This document shows positions 26,605 through 35,184 of a stretch of DNA of 64,000 nucleotides, piece by piece. The stretch comes from DATEPR01 sp036273855. Lineage in GTDB: Bacteria; Actinomycetota; Actinomycetes; Mycobacteriales; Pseudonocardiaceae. The notes below the pieces were generated by a model, which was not told the origin of the DNA, did no database searches, and was given only the letters and a program-made list of their open reading frames with translations. Numbering within the stretch: the stretch's first letter is position 1; each line of letters opens with the position of its first letter. The stretch is from assembly GCA_036273855.1 (NCBI GenBank), contig DASUGU010000077.1:98713-162712 (forward strand), given 5' to 3'. Both the position numbers and the translations under genes were made by a program.

Positions 26605-27390
26605 GTGACCGGTTCCCTGCCAACGAACGGCACACCTGACCAACCGGGCGTAGCCGGGTCGGTGACCGGCGAATGGGTCGAGGTCTACCCACCGGACGGC
26701 GAACCGGCGGAACCGGACGAGCCGGCCATCGATCCCGAACCGAGATCCAGGATCGGCCCGGTGGCCACCGGCCTGTTCGGCGCCGCCCTGCTGCTGGTGC
26801 TGCTCGGCTCGGTCCTGCCGCTGTTCCGGGCCGCCGAGCGGGTCACCTTCCAGGTGGTCGACTCACTGACCGTGTCGGCCTGGCGGTTCACGTCCAGCAG
26901 CCTGGGCCCGGCCCGGCCGCTGACCACGCACACCGCACCCACGCCGGTGCCGCTGGGCTACCCACTGGTGATCGCCGGCCTGCTGCTGGTCGCGGCGGCC
27001 GGCCTCGGCCTGCGGTCCGGGTGGCGGCCCGCGTCGCTGCGCCCGGCCAAGCTGGTCGGCGTCGTCGCGGCCACGTTCCTGGTCGGGCTGGTGTTCGCGC
27101 TGGGCATGTTCGAGGTCGCCTGGCGGACGCTGCTCAGCTCGGCCGCCGACGGCGCGGACGACGGCGGTGGCCTGCTGGCCATCCCCGGCCAGGGCTTCTG
27201 GGTGCTGGTGGTGGCGGCACTGGCCGCGATCGCCGCCGCCGTGCTGACCTTCCGGATCCGGCCGGTCGAACCGGTCCCGGCCGGTGGCGAGTGGGGCTCC
27301 GACGACGTCGATCCCGACGTGCCGCCCGGCCAACCGGCCGAATGGCCCGTGGTGGCGGTGATTCCGGCGGACGAGCGGTCTAACTGGTGA
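26605..27390 (+). CDS. Four-helix membrane protein of unknown function
   Basis: About 261 residues. A polar, Pro/Glu-rich N-terminus of about 50 residues precedes four hydrophobic helices (roughly 55-75, 115-135, 145-165, 195-215), and a Pro/Asp-rich tail ends the protein. No family was recognised. Several in-frame GTG codons exist from 26584; 26605 is used because the product then begins MTGSLPTNG. The 3' end overlaps the convergent protease gene by 11 bp. Confidence 0.6.
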   Translation: MTGSLPTNGTPDQPGVAGSVTGEWVEVYPPDGEPAEPDEPAIDPEPRSRIGPVATGLFGAALLLVLLGSVLPLFRAAERVTFQVVDSLTVSAWRFTSSSLGPARPLTTHTAPTPVPLGYPLVIAGLLLVAAAGLGLRSGWRPASLRPAKLVGVVAATFLVGLVFALGMFEVAWRTLLSSAADGADDGGGLLAIPGQGFWVLVVAALAAIAAAVLTFRIRPVEPVPAGGEWGSDDVDPDVPPGQPAEWPVVAVIPADERSNW

Positions 27391-28108
27391 GTGCCGCGAA
27401 CGGCCCCAGCCAGCGCACGCCCAGCACGAGCACCGCGAGGCCCACCGCGCCGAACAGCAGCACCCACACCAGGCCCGGCACCCTGGTCAGCCCGGCGAGC
27501 TGATCCGCGTCCGACTTCGGCGCCCGGCCCCGGCTGCGCGCCCGCTGCAGTTCCAGCACCGTCCGCACACCGGCCAGCATCACGAACCACGTGAAGGCGT
27601 AGGCGAACGCGGCCTGCACCTGTGGCGACGTGAACCACGACACCACGAACACGACGGCCGCGGTCACTACGATCGACGCCACCCCGTAGGCGTTGCGCAC
27701 CACGATCAGCATCGCCACCAGCACCAGCACGGTCAGCCACAGCAACGCCGTGATGTGGCCGCTCGCCAGCAGAGCGGCACAGCCCAACCCCAGCAGCGGC
27801 GGCGCCAGGTAGCCGGCCATCGCCGTGGCCACCATGCCGGGGCCACGCGGCCGGCCCCGGGACAGCGTGACGCCGGACGTGTCCGAGTGCAGCCGGACGC
27901 CGGTCAGCCGCCTGCCCACCAGCAACGCCACCAGCGCGTGGCCGCCCTCGTGCGCGATGGTGACGACGTTGCGCGCCACCACCCACAGGGTGCGCCACAG
28001 CACCGCGACCAGCGCCACGGCCGCGGCACCCAGCACCACCGCGGCCGGCGGGGCCGGCTGCACGCTGGTCACCTGGTGCCAGACCTCGGCGATCGACGGC
28101 GAGCTCAC
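27380..28108 (-). CDS. M50-type membrane metalloprotease
   Basis: A 242-residue integral membrane protein with the zinc-protease motif HEGGH at residues 53-57 in the second hydrophobic region (VVTIAHEGGHALVALLVGRRL). About six membrane segments are visible. It belongs to the compact M50B-like group; no PDZ domain is present. The GTG start lies four bases after the stop of the methyltransferase gene upstream. A C-terminal Asp ligand of the usual NxxPxxxLDG type is not obvious, so activity is not certain. Confidence 0.8.
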   Translation of the reverse strand: MSSPSIAEVWHQVTSVQPAPPAAVVLGAAAVALVAVLWRTLWVVARNVVTIAHEGGHALVALLVGRRLTGVRLHSDTSGVTLSRGRPRGPGMVATAMAGYLAPPLLGLGCAALLASGHITALLWLTVLVLVAMLIVVRNAYGVASIVVTAAVVFVVSWFTSPQVQAAFAYAFTWFVMLAGVRTVLELQRARSRGRAPKSDADQLAGLTRVPGLVWVLLFGAVGLAVLVLGVRWLGPFAALTS

Positions 28109-28112
28109 GGTG

Positions 28113-28970
28113 TCAGGGTGCCTTCTCGGCGACCGCGCACCACATGTACGGCCGGGCGGCCCGCTCGTCGTCGGTGAGCTCGACATCCGGTTCGGGCAGC
28201 CAGTCCGCCGGGTGCACCAGGTCCGGGTAGTGCAGCAGCGGCCAGTCACCGAACCAGGGCCGGATCTGGTCCCGGCTGCGCGACCACGTCGGGTTGGAAC
28301 TGTTGCGGTACAACGCCGTCACCCGCCCCTGCTGCGGGTCGTCCGGGTCGAGGCTGTCCACGGTGCCGTGGCTGATCGCCAACCGGCTACCCGGCGCGAG
28401 CCGGCCGCGGTAGGCCTCCAGCAGCTCGTCCGGCTGGTCGTCCGGGCCGACGAAATGCAGTACCGACACCAACATCAGGCACACCGGGCGGTCGAAGTCG
28501 ATCAGCCGGGCGGTGTCCGGGTGGTCGAGGATCGCGTCCGGGTGCCGCAGGTCCTCCTGCACGATCGCGGCCCACCCGGTGGCGCCGTCCCGTTCCAGCA
28601 CGATCCGCGAGTGCTGCACGGCGACGGCCTCGTAGTCGACGTACACCACGGTGGCCCGCTCGCCGTCGGGCAGCACGGCCCGGACGATCTCGTGCACGTT
28701 GCCCATCGTCGGCACACCCGACCCGATGTCCAGGAACTGCCGCACGCCGGCAGCCAGCGCGTCCACCACCACCCGGCGCAGCCACGCCCGGTTGAGCATC
28801 GCGGTGGCCCGGATCACCGGGAACGCCTGCGCCACCTTGTCACCCAGCTCCCGGTCGGCCGTGAAGTTGTGCTCCCCGCCCAGGTAGTAGTCGTAGACGC
28901 GGGCCGCGTTCGGTGTCTTCTCGTCGACATCCTGCGGCATGGCGGGGGCACGGCGTCGCGGATCGGCCAT
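28113..28970 (-). CDS. SAM-dependent methyltransferase (PF04672 family), copy 1
   Basis: A 285-residue protein of the actinomycete-expanded PF04672 methyltransferase family. The N-terminal signature PNAARVYDYYLGGEHNF is followed by the SAM motif FLDIGSGVPT (about 77-86) and VVYVDYEAVAV with the ribose-binding acidic residues. Substrates are unknown for nearly all members, which often sit beside XRE/DUF397 pairs. None is here. It is about 89% identical (manual comparison) to the next gene upstream. Confidence 0.9.
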   Translation of the reverse strand: MADPRRRAPAMPQDVDEKTPNAARVYDYYLGGEHNFTADRELGDKVAQAFPVIRATAMLNRAWLRRVVVDALAAGVRQFLDIGSGVPTMGNVHEIVRAVLPDGERATVVYVDYEAVAVQHSRIVLERDGATGWAAIVQEDLRHPDAILDHPDTARLIDFDRPVCLMLVSVLHFVGPDDQPDELLEAYRGRLAPGSRLAISHGTVDSLDPDDPQQGRVTALYRNSSNPTWSRSRDQIRPWFGDWPLLHYPDLVHPADWLPEPDVELTDDERAARPYMWCAVAEKAP

Positions 28971-29047
28971 CGGATACCTCGGGACGGTGGGGGACGGGGT
29001 GATCTCCAGCGTATCGGCGCCCGGCCTCGGCGATCGAGCTCACTCGG

Positions 29048-29905
29048 TCAGGGCGCCTGCTCCGCGACCGCGCACCACAGGAACGGCCGGGCCGCCTGCT
29101 CGTCCTCGGTCAGCTCGATGTCCGGTTCGGGCAGCCAGTCCGACGGCGGCACCAGGTCCGGGTAGTGCAACAGCGGCCAGTCGCCGAACCACGCCCGGAT
29201 CTGGTCCCGGCTGCGCATCCACGACGGGTTGGAACTGCCGCGGTACAACGCCGTCACCCGCTCGGCCAGCGGGTCGTCCGGGTCGAGGCTGTCCACCGTG
29301 CCGTGGCTGATCGCCAGCCTGCTGCCCGGCGCCAGCCGGGATCGATACCTGTCCAGCAGATCGTCCGGACCGTCGCCGGGACCGACGAAGTGCAGTACCG
29401 ACACCAACATCAGGCACACCGGGCGGTCGAAGTCGATCAGCCGGGCGGTGTCCGGGTGGTCGAGGATCGCGTCCGGGTCACGTAAGTCCTCCTGCACGAT
29501 CGCGGCCCAGCCGGTGGCGTCGTCGCGCTCCAGGACGATCCGCGAGTGCTGTACGGCGACGGCCTCGTAGTCGACGTAGACGACCGTGGCCCGCTCGCCG
29601 TCGGGCAGCACGGCCCGGACGATCTCGTGCACGTTGCCCATCGTCGGCACGCCGGATCCGATATCCAGGAACTGCCGCACGCCCGCGTCCAGCGCGTCCA
29701 CCACCACCCGGCGCAGCCACGAGCGGTTGAGCATCGCGGTGGCCCGGATCACCGGGAGCGCCTGCGCCACCTTGTCGCCCAGTTCCCGGTCGGCGGCGAA
29801 GTTGTGCTCCCCGCCCAGGTAGTAGTCGTAGACGCGGGCCGCGTTGGGCATCGTATCGTCGATGTCCTGCGGCATGGCGGGGGCACGGCGTTCCGGGTCG
29901 GCCAT
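29048..29905 (-). CDS. SAM-dependent methyltransferase (PF04672 family), copy 2
   Basis: A 285-residue tandem paralogue with the same start, length and motifs (PNAARVYDYYLGGEHNF, FLDIGSGVPT). By manual comparison it differs at about 32 residues, clustered in the middle (GPGDGPDDLLDRYRSRL versus GPDDQPDELLEAYRGRL) and near the C-terminus. A 77-bp spacer separates the copies. The conserved core suggests a recent duplication with both copies maintained. The substrate is unknown. Confidence 0.9.
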   Translation of the reverse strand: MADPERRAPAMPQDIDDTMPNAARVYDYYLGGEHNFAADRELGDKVAQALPVIRATAMLNRSWLRRVVVDALDAGVRQFLDIGSGVPTMGNVHEIVRAVLPDGERATVVYVDYEAVAVQHSRIVLERDDATGWAAIVQEDLRDPDAILDHPDTARLIDFDRPVCLMLVSVLHFVGPGDGPDDLLDRYRSRLAPGSRLAISHGTVDSLDPDDPLAERVTALYRGSSNPSWMRSRDQIRAWFGDWPLLHYPDLVPPSDWLPEPDIELTEDEQAARPFLWCAVAEQAP

Positions 29906-29941
29906 CTGGGCACCTCGGGACGGGGACGGGGTGATCCCACC

Positions 29942-30574
29942 CTAGGCGCCTTCATGTGAGGTGGGCGCTGGCACGCCCAGGGCACGGGCCAGAGCGGCGA
30001 CGACCGGGCCACTCCGGTCGCCGAGGTGGTGCGGCGCCCGATCGACTGCCAGCGCGAAGAAATCCGCCAGGTCACGTTCGGCCCCGGCCAGCAGGCGCCG
30101 AACCTCGCCGACGGGCAGGTTGATCACCGGGCCGCCGTCCTGTCGCGTGTCCACGATCAGCCGGACCACGTCACCGTGGCATTCGGCGGACGGGACGGAT
30201 CGTGGCCGAACCACGGCGAGCCGCCGCCATCGAGAACGTCATCCCATTCGTGCCGCTCCGCCAAGCCGCTACAGCAGCCCGGCCGGAACGTGACGCCGGT
30301 GCTGCTGTCGATGACCCGCAGGCCGCCGGCCGCGAGGGGAGCGTCGGAGGTGAGCAGTCCGTGCGGGACGAAGCCGAGCGGGTCCGCCGGCCGGTCATCC
30401 GGCTCGGGATCCGATGTCGTTGCAGCACACGATGTTCAGCACGGCCGTGCCGATCTCGGCCGGAGTGAGGTCGCCGCTGAGCGCCAGGAAGTCGAACGGG
30501 GTGACCTGCGCGACCGGCCAGGGGGCGACACCGTCGGGCAGTTGGTTCTCCAGGGCCGGCTGCATCGTGATCAC
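29942..30574 (-). pseudogene. Conserved unknown gene with two compensating frameshifts
   Basis: Three reading-frame segments read as one protein of about 210 residues. Segment 1 starts at GTG 30574, overlapping the dprE2 stop as GTGA, and reads to NIVCCNDIGS before a TGA at 30395. Segment 2, in another frame from about 30409, reads ADPLGFVPHGLLTSD through RPGCCSGLAERHEWDD to FGHDPS. Segment 3 (DVVRLIVDTRQDGG to SHEGA) is in the frame of segment 1 again. One extra base near 30405 and one missing base near 30175 would explain it. It is either a disrupted gene or sequencing error. Function is unknown. Confidence 0.7.
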
Positions 30575-31314
30575 CGGGGCATTTTCCGCCACAAGGCTCT
30601 GGGCAGCACGCGCATGACGCCGAACACCGGGCGCAGCACGCCGGGCACCCACACCTCGCCGCGGCCCTTGCGCAACGCGGCCACCGTCGCGTCCGCCACC
30701 TGTGCCGGAGTGCTGGAGAACGGCGCGGGCGACATGCCGGCCGTCATCCGCCCGACGACGAAACCGGGACGCACCAACAACAGTCGCACACCCGACCCGT
30801 GCAGCGCGTCGGCCAGGCCACTCGCGAAACCGTCCAGACCGGCCTTGGCCGAACCGTAGACATAGTTGGCCCGCCGCACCCGCACCCCGGCCACCGACGA
30901 GAACACCACCAGCGTGCCGTGACCCTGCGAGCGCAACACGTTGGCCAGCAACGTCAACACGTGCACGTGGGCGACATAGTCCGTGTGCACAATGGACAGT
31001 GCATGGCTCGGGTCGCGTTCGGCGGCGGCCTGGTCGCCCAGAATGCCGAACGCCGTGACCACCGTGTCCAGCGGGCCGAAACGTGAGGTGATGTCGGCCA
31101 GCACCTTCTCCTGGCCCGCGATGTCGTCGGCGTCGAACTCGACCCGGTGCACGTCGGTGGCGCCCGCCGCGGTGAGCAGCGCCGCCTCCCCGGACAGGTC
31201 GGCCGATCGCCGCGCCGCCAGCACGACCGTCCGCGCACCCTGCCTGACCAGCCGTTCCGCCACGGCGACGCCGATCTCGCTGCGCCCGCCCAGCACCAGT
31301 ACCGTCCCGCTCAC
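30571..31314 (-). CDS. dprE2: DprE2-like decaprenylphospho-ribose 2-keto reductase
   Basis: A 247-residue short-chain dehydrogenase. The NAD(P) site is VLGGRSEIGVAVAERL, the catalytic Ser is in FSSVAG, and YxxxK is in YVYGSAKAG. The C-terminal RPGFVVGRMTAGM region closely resembles mycobacterial DprE2. That enzyme, with DprE1, epimerises decaprenylphosphoryl ribose to arabinose for arabinan synthesis. DprE1 is not in this window. The GTG start lies 22 bases after the pobA stop. Another SDR role is possible if this is a divergent paralogue. Confidence 0.75.
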   Translation of the reverse strand: MSGTVLVLGGRSEIGVAVAERLVRQGARTVVLAARRSADLSGEAALLTAAGATDVHRVEFDADDIAGQEKVLADITSRFGPLDTVVTAFGILGDQAAAERDPSHALSIVHTDYVAHVHVLTLLANVLRSQGHGTLVVFSSVAGVRVRRANYVYGSAKAGLDGFASGLADALHGSGVRLLLVRPGFVVGRMTAGMSPAPFSSTPAQVADATVAALRKGRGEVWVPGVLRPVFGVMRVLPRALWRKMPR

Positions 31315-31336
31315 CCGGCACAGTCTGCCAGGCCGC

Positions 31337-32503
31337 CTACCAGGGAATGCCGGTGTAGTTCTCGGCGAGCGACGTGGCCATCGCGGTCGACGACACGACG
31401 TAGCGCAACTGGGCGAGCTGCAACTGGGCGGCCATCGGGTCGGCGTCGGGGTGGACGTGCAGCATCTCGGTCATCCACACCGCGAAGTGCACGGCCCGCC
31501 AGACCTGCTGTTCCCGGGTGGCGGAGTAGGCGTCCAGCAGGTCGGTGCGACCGTCCCGGTAGTAGGCGATGATCGCGGTGGCCAGCAGGGCCGAGTCGGC
31601 CAGGGCCAGGTTGAGGCCCTTCGCACCGGTCGGCGGGACGATGTGAGCCGAGTCGCCGGCCAGGAACAGCCTGCCGTGCCGCATCGGGCTGGTCACGAAC
31701 GTGCGCATCGGGGTGATCGACACGTCGGTGATCGGGCCGGGCTTCAGCTCCCAGCCGGGCAGCGCGAACCGGGTGGCCAGTTCGGCCCAGATCCGCTCGT
31801 GCGACCAGTCGTCCAGCGACTCGTCCGGCGCCACCTGGAGGTACAGCCTGCTGACCGTGGGGGAGCGCAGGCTGTGCAGGGCGAACCCGTTGTCGTGCCG
31901 GGAGTAGATCAGTTCGTCGGTGGAGGGCGGCACGTCGGCCAGGATGCCCAGCCACGCATAGGGAAAGTCCCGCTGCCACTCGGTCCGGCCGGGCACGGCG
32001 GCCCGGCTGATGCCGTGGAACCCGTCGCAGCCGGCGATGAAGTCGCAGTCCACCCGCCGGGCCGCGCCCCCCGAGTCCACGTAGCGCAGCACCGGCCGGT
32101 CGCCCGCCACGTCGGACACCGCGGTGTCGGACACCTCGAACTCCAGCGGCAGGCCCGCGGCCAGTCGGGCGTCGATCAGGTCCTTCACGATCTCGGTCTG
32201 CGCCCACACGGTGACCGTGCGGCCGGTCAGCTCGCGGAAGTCGACGTGGTGCCGTTCACCGGCGAACTGGACATGGATGCCGTCGTGCACCAGGCCCAGT
32301 TCGTCCAGCCGGGTGCCGACCTCGGCCTGGCGCAACAGGTCGCCGATCCGGTGCTCGATCACGCCGGCCCGCTGCCGTGCCCGCACGTACTCCTGGTCGC
32401 GGTTCTCCACGACGACGCTGTCGATCCCGGCCTGTGCCAGCAGCCTGGCCAGCAGCAGCCCGGCGGGTCCCGCGCCGACGATGCCGACCTGGGTGCGTGT
32501 CAC
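31337..32503 (-). CDS. pobA: PobA, 4-hydroxybenzoate 3-monooxygenase
   Basis: A 388-residue FAD-dependent aromatic hydroxylase that converts 4-hydroxybenzoate to protocatechuate. It shows the FAD motif VGIVGAGPAGLLLARLL, the DG motif region (CDFIAGCDGFHG) and the second FAD motif GRLFLAGDSAHIVPP. The GTG start overlaps the livM stop as GTGA and has GAAGGACGG upstream. Its product feeds PcaGH, encoded in the divergent operon. Length matches typical PobA (about 390-395). Confidence 0.95.
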   Translation of the reverse strand: MTRTQVGIVGAGPAGLLLARLLAQAGIDSVVVENRDQEYVRARQRAGVIEHRIGDLLRQAEVGTRLDELGLVHDGIHVQFAGERHHVDFRELTGRTVTVWAQTEIVKDLIDARLAAGLPLEFEVSDTAVSDVAGDRPVLRYVDSGGAARRVDCDFIAGCDGFHGISRAAVPGRTEWQRDFPYAWLGILADVPPSTDELIYSRHDNGFALHSLRSPTVSRLYLQVAPDESLDDWSHERIWAELATRFALPGWELKPGPITDVSITPMRTFVTSPMRHGRLFLAGDSAHIVPPTGAKGLNLALADSALLATAIIAYYRDGRTDLLDAYSATREQQVWRAVHFAVWMTEMLHVHPDADPMAAQLQLAQLRYVVSSTAMATSLAENYTGIPW

Positions 32504-33510
32504 GTGCCGTCCTTCCTGTCGAGCCCGCGCACCGAATATCCCACGCTGAACAGCCGCACGCCGGACCACTGCGAGATGGCGCCCCACAGCCCGCGCGGCA
32601 GCCAGATCGCCACGCCGATGGCCAGCACGCCGAGCAGGATCAGGTACCACACGCCCGCGTCGGCGAACAGTTGCTGGATGACCACGAAGATGACGGCGCC
32701 CAGGATCGGGCCCTCCAGCGTGCCGATCCCGCCGACCACCACGATGAAGATCATGTACGCCGTGTACTGGACGCTGAAGATGGAGTCCGGCGCCACGTTG
32801 AGCTGGCTGACCAGGATCAGGCCACCGGCCGCACCGGCACCGGCCGACGCCACCAGGTACACCAGCCGCTTCGCCCTGCCCACCGCGACACCGGTGCTGC
32901 CGGCGGCCACCTCGTTGTCCCGCACGGCGGTCAGCGCCAGACCCAACCTGCTGCGCAGCAACAGGTAGCAGCCCAGCACGCAGAGCACGCAGACGGCCAG
33001 CGCGACCCAGTAGGTGATCGCCTGGCGCACCAGGGGATCGAGGCCGGACAGGGTGGTCAGCGCCCGGCCGCTGCCGCCGCCCAGCGCCGAGTCACGGGAC
33101 AGCAGCAGGTGGTACACCTCGGCGATCACCCAGGTGCCGACGGCGAAGTAGTCGCCCCGCAGCCGGAACGCCAGCAGCGACGTGGGCAGCGCGATCACCG
33201 CGCACACCCCGGCCGCGAGGAACACCCCGAGGTAGGGCTGCACGCCCCAGTCGGACAGTTGCAGCACCGCGTACGCGCCCAGCCCGACGTACGCCTGCTG
33301 GCCGATCGACACCAGCCCGGCGTACCCGGCCAGCAGGTTCCACATCACCGACATGGCCAGCAGTTCGAAGAACGTCACGACCGTGCCGGTGACGCTCGTG
33401 GTGACCAGGTAGGGCAGGTAGGCCAGCAGCAGCACCACCACACCGGACCCGACACCGGTCCACACACTCGTCCGGCCGCCCCGGCGGACCGACAGCGCCA
33501 GCGTCGTCAT
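32500..33510 (-). CDS. livM: LivM-type ABC permease for aromatic acid uptake
   Basis: A 336-residue branched-chain-type inner-membrane permease with about nine hydrophobic segments and the family motif GLVSIGQQAYVGLGAYAV. The EAA-like loop is around RAVRDNEVAAGSTGVAV-type sequence (TAVRDNEVAAGSTG). It overlaps livH upstream and pobA downstream by four bases each. The operon context indicates uptake of 4-hydroxybenzoate or another aromatic rather than leucine; that is inference. Confidence 0.92.
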   Translation of the reverse strand: MTTLALSVRRGGRTSVWTGVGSGVVVLLLAYLPYLVTTSVTGTVVTFFELLAMSVMWNLLAGYAGLVSIGQQAYVGLGAYAVLQLSDWGVQPYLGVFLAAGVCAVIALPTSLLAFRLRGDYFAVGTWVIAEVYHLLLSRDSALGGGSGRALTTLSGLDPLVRQAITYWVALAVCVLCVLGCYLLLRSRLGLALTAVRDNEVAAGSTGVAVGRAKRLVYLVASAGAGAAGGLILVSQLNVAPDSIFSVQYTAYMIFIVVVGGIGTLEGPILGAVIFVVIQQLFADAGVWYLILLGVLAIGVAIWLPRGLWGAISQWSGVRLFSVGYSVRGLDRKDGT

Positions 33511-34376
33511 GCCGTCCTCCGCGCCGGGATCAGGCCCTGCGGCCGGAAGGCCAGCACCGCCAGGAAGATGATGTGTCCGGCCAGCAAGGTGAACGCCGGG
33601 TCGTACTGGGCGCCCAGCGTCTGCGCCAGGCCGAGCACCATGCCGCCGAGCAGCGTGCCCCACAGCGATCCGAGGCCGCCGATGACGACGGCCTCGAACG
33701 CGAACAGCAGCCGGCCCGGGCCGATGCTCGGCGAGAACGACGACTGCATGCCGAACATCAGGCCGGCCAGCGCGACCGTCACGAACGCGATCGCCGTGGC
33801 GATGCCGTAGATGTGCCGGGAGTTGGCGCCGGACAGGGTGGCCGCCTCCGGGTCGTCCGCCGTGGCCCGCATGATCCGGCCGGTCCTGGTGCGGGTCAGG
33901 AAGAACTGCAGCGCCGCCAGCACGACGATGGCCAGCGCGAACGTGATCAGCGACAGGTACGCCACCGAGATCTGGCCGCTGATGTGCAACGACGCGGAGA
34001 CCAGCGAACCGACGTCCAGCGCGCGGGTGTCGCCGGTGTAGCCCTGCTGCAGCGCGTTCTGGATGACGATGGACAGGCCGAACGTGGCCAGCAGGGTGGA
34101 CAGCGGCCCGACCTTCAGCGCGGGCGAGAGCAGTCCACCCTGGACCAGGTAGCCGAACACGGCGAACAGCGGCAGCACGATCAGCGTGGCGCCGAGCACG
34201 CCGATCGGAGTGGCCGCGATGATCGAGTACGCCAGGAACGACCCGAGCACCGCGATGTCGCCGTGCGCGAGGTTGACGATCCGCATCACGCCGAACATCA
34301 GCGACAGTCCACATGCGAACAGCGCGTAGAGCCCGCCCAGCAGCAGGCCCTGCACTATCGCGTTCACCCACACCAC
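33507..34376 (-). CDS. livH: LivH-type ABC permease for aromatic acid uptake
   Basis: A 289-residue branched-chain-type permease starting MVWVNAIVQGLLLGGLYALFACGLSLMFG, a standard LivH N-terminus. The conserved NLAHGD motif is near residue 35 and RATADDPEAA sits in the cytoplasmic loop. Two consecutive GTG codons are possible starts, with GGGGAGG ten bases before the first. It is separated from livF by 85 bp that contain a strong hairpin, so expression may differ from the upstream half of the operon. Confidence 0.92.
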   Translation of the reverse strand: MVWVNAIVQGLLLGGLYALFACGLSLMFGVMRIVNLAHGDIAVLGSFLAYSIIAATPIGVLGATLIVLPLFAVFGYLVQGGLLSPALKVGPLSTLLATFGLSIVIQNALQQGYTGDTRALDVGSLVSASLHISGQISVAYLSLITFALAIVVLAALQFFLTRTRTGRIMRATADDPEAATLSGANSRHIYGIATAIAFVTVALAGLMFGMQSSFSPSIGPGRLLFAFEAVVIGGLGSLWGTLLGGMVLGLAQTLGAQYDPAFTLLAGHIIFLAVLAFRPQGLIPARRTA

Positions 34377-34398
34377 GGTCGTTCACCTCCCCTGGGGC

Positions 34399-34432
34399 GC
34401 GGGCCCGGCCGTGGCGTGACGGCCGGGCCCGC
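34399..34432 (-). promoter_or_regulatory. Strong intercistronic hairpin between livF and livH
   Basis: A perfect 14-bp inverted repeat, GCGGGCCCGGCCGT and its complement, encloses the six-base loop GGCGTG. It lies inside the operon between the livF stop and livH start. Such hairpins can act as partial terminators or as RNA processing/stability elements that adjust protein ratios. There is no U tract. Confidence 0.6.
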
Positions 34433-34461
34433 TGTTCCCGCGTCGCGCGGGGGCGCGGGTC

Positions 34462-35184
34462 TCATGAGCTGCCCGCCGACCGGGTGAGGCCGAAGTAGGC
34501 GCTCTCGATCCGTTCCGCGGTCAGCTCGGCGGGTGTGCCGGCGAGGACCGCGCGGCCCTCCAGCAGGCACAGCACCTGGTCCGCGGTGCGCAGCGCCTGG
34601 CTGACGTCCTGTTCCACCAGCAGCACCGTGGTGCCGCCCGCCATGATCCTGGGCAGCGCCTGGTAGAGCTGGCCGACCACCAGCGGGGCCAGGCCGAGGG
34701 AGATCTCGTCCAGCAGCAGCAGGCGCGGATTGCCCATCAGCGCCCTGCCGATGGCCACCGCCTGCTGCTCGCCGCCGGACAGTTGCCGGGCCGACTGCCG
34801 TCGACGCTCACCGATCCACGGGAACAGCTCCACCACGGCCGCCACGTTCCACGGGCCCTCGCGGGTCCGGTATGCGCCGGCCAGCAGGTTCTCCTCGACC
34901 GTCAACGACGGGAACAGCCTGCGGCCCTCCGGGACCAGCCGGATGCCCTCACCCGCCCTGCGGTGGGCCGGCACGGCGGTGATGTCCCGGCCGGCGAAGG
35001 TGATGGTGCCGGTGGTGGGCCGGTGGGTGCCGGCGATGGTGCGCAGCAGGGTCGTCTTGCCGGCCCCGTTGGCGCCGATGACGGCGAGGGTGGTGCCCTC
35101 GGCCAGGGTCAGGTCGAGGTCGGTGATCGCGGCGAGTTGGCCGTGGTGGGCGGTGATGCCCGACAGCGTCAGCAGGTCGGTCAT
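34462..35184 (-). CDS. livF: LivF-type ABC ATPase
   Basis: A 240-residue nucleotide-binding subunit. Walker A is GANGAGKTT near residue 37, the signature is LSGGEQQ and Walker B is LLLLDEISLGLAP, the last typical of LivF. With LivG it powers the two-permease importer. The ATG overlaps the livG stop as ATGA. Confidence 0.93.
   Translation of the reverse strand: MTDLLTLSGITAHHGQLAAITDLDLTLAEGTTLAVIGANGAGKTTLLRTIAGTHRPTTGTITFAGRDITAVPAHRRAGEGIRLVPEGRRLFPSLTVEENLLAGAYRTREGPWNVAAVVELFPWIGERRRQSARQLSGGEQQAVAIGRALMGNPRLLLLDEISLGLAPLVVGQLYQALPRIMAGGTTVLLVEQDVSQALRTADQVLCLLEGRAVLAGTPAELTAERIESAYFGLTRSAGSS

Noticed and set aside
30202..30468. Small rightward ORF starting AEPRRAAAIENVIPF
   Set aside because: It lies antisense to the frameshifted gene, whose segment 2 in that interval reads as a conserved protein; the rightward product has no supporting features.
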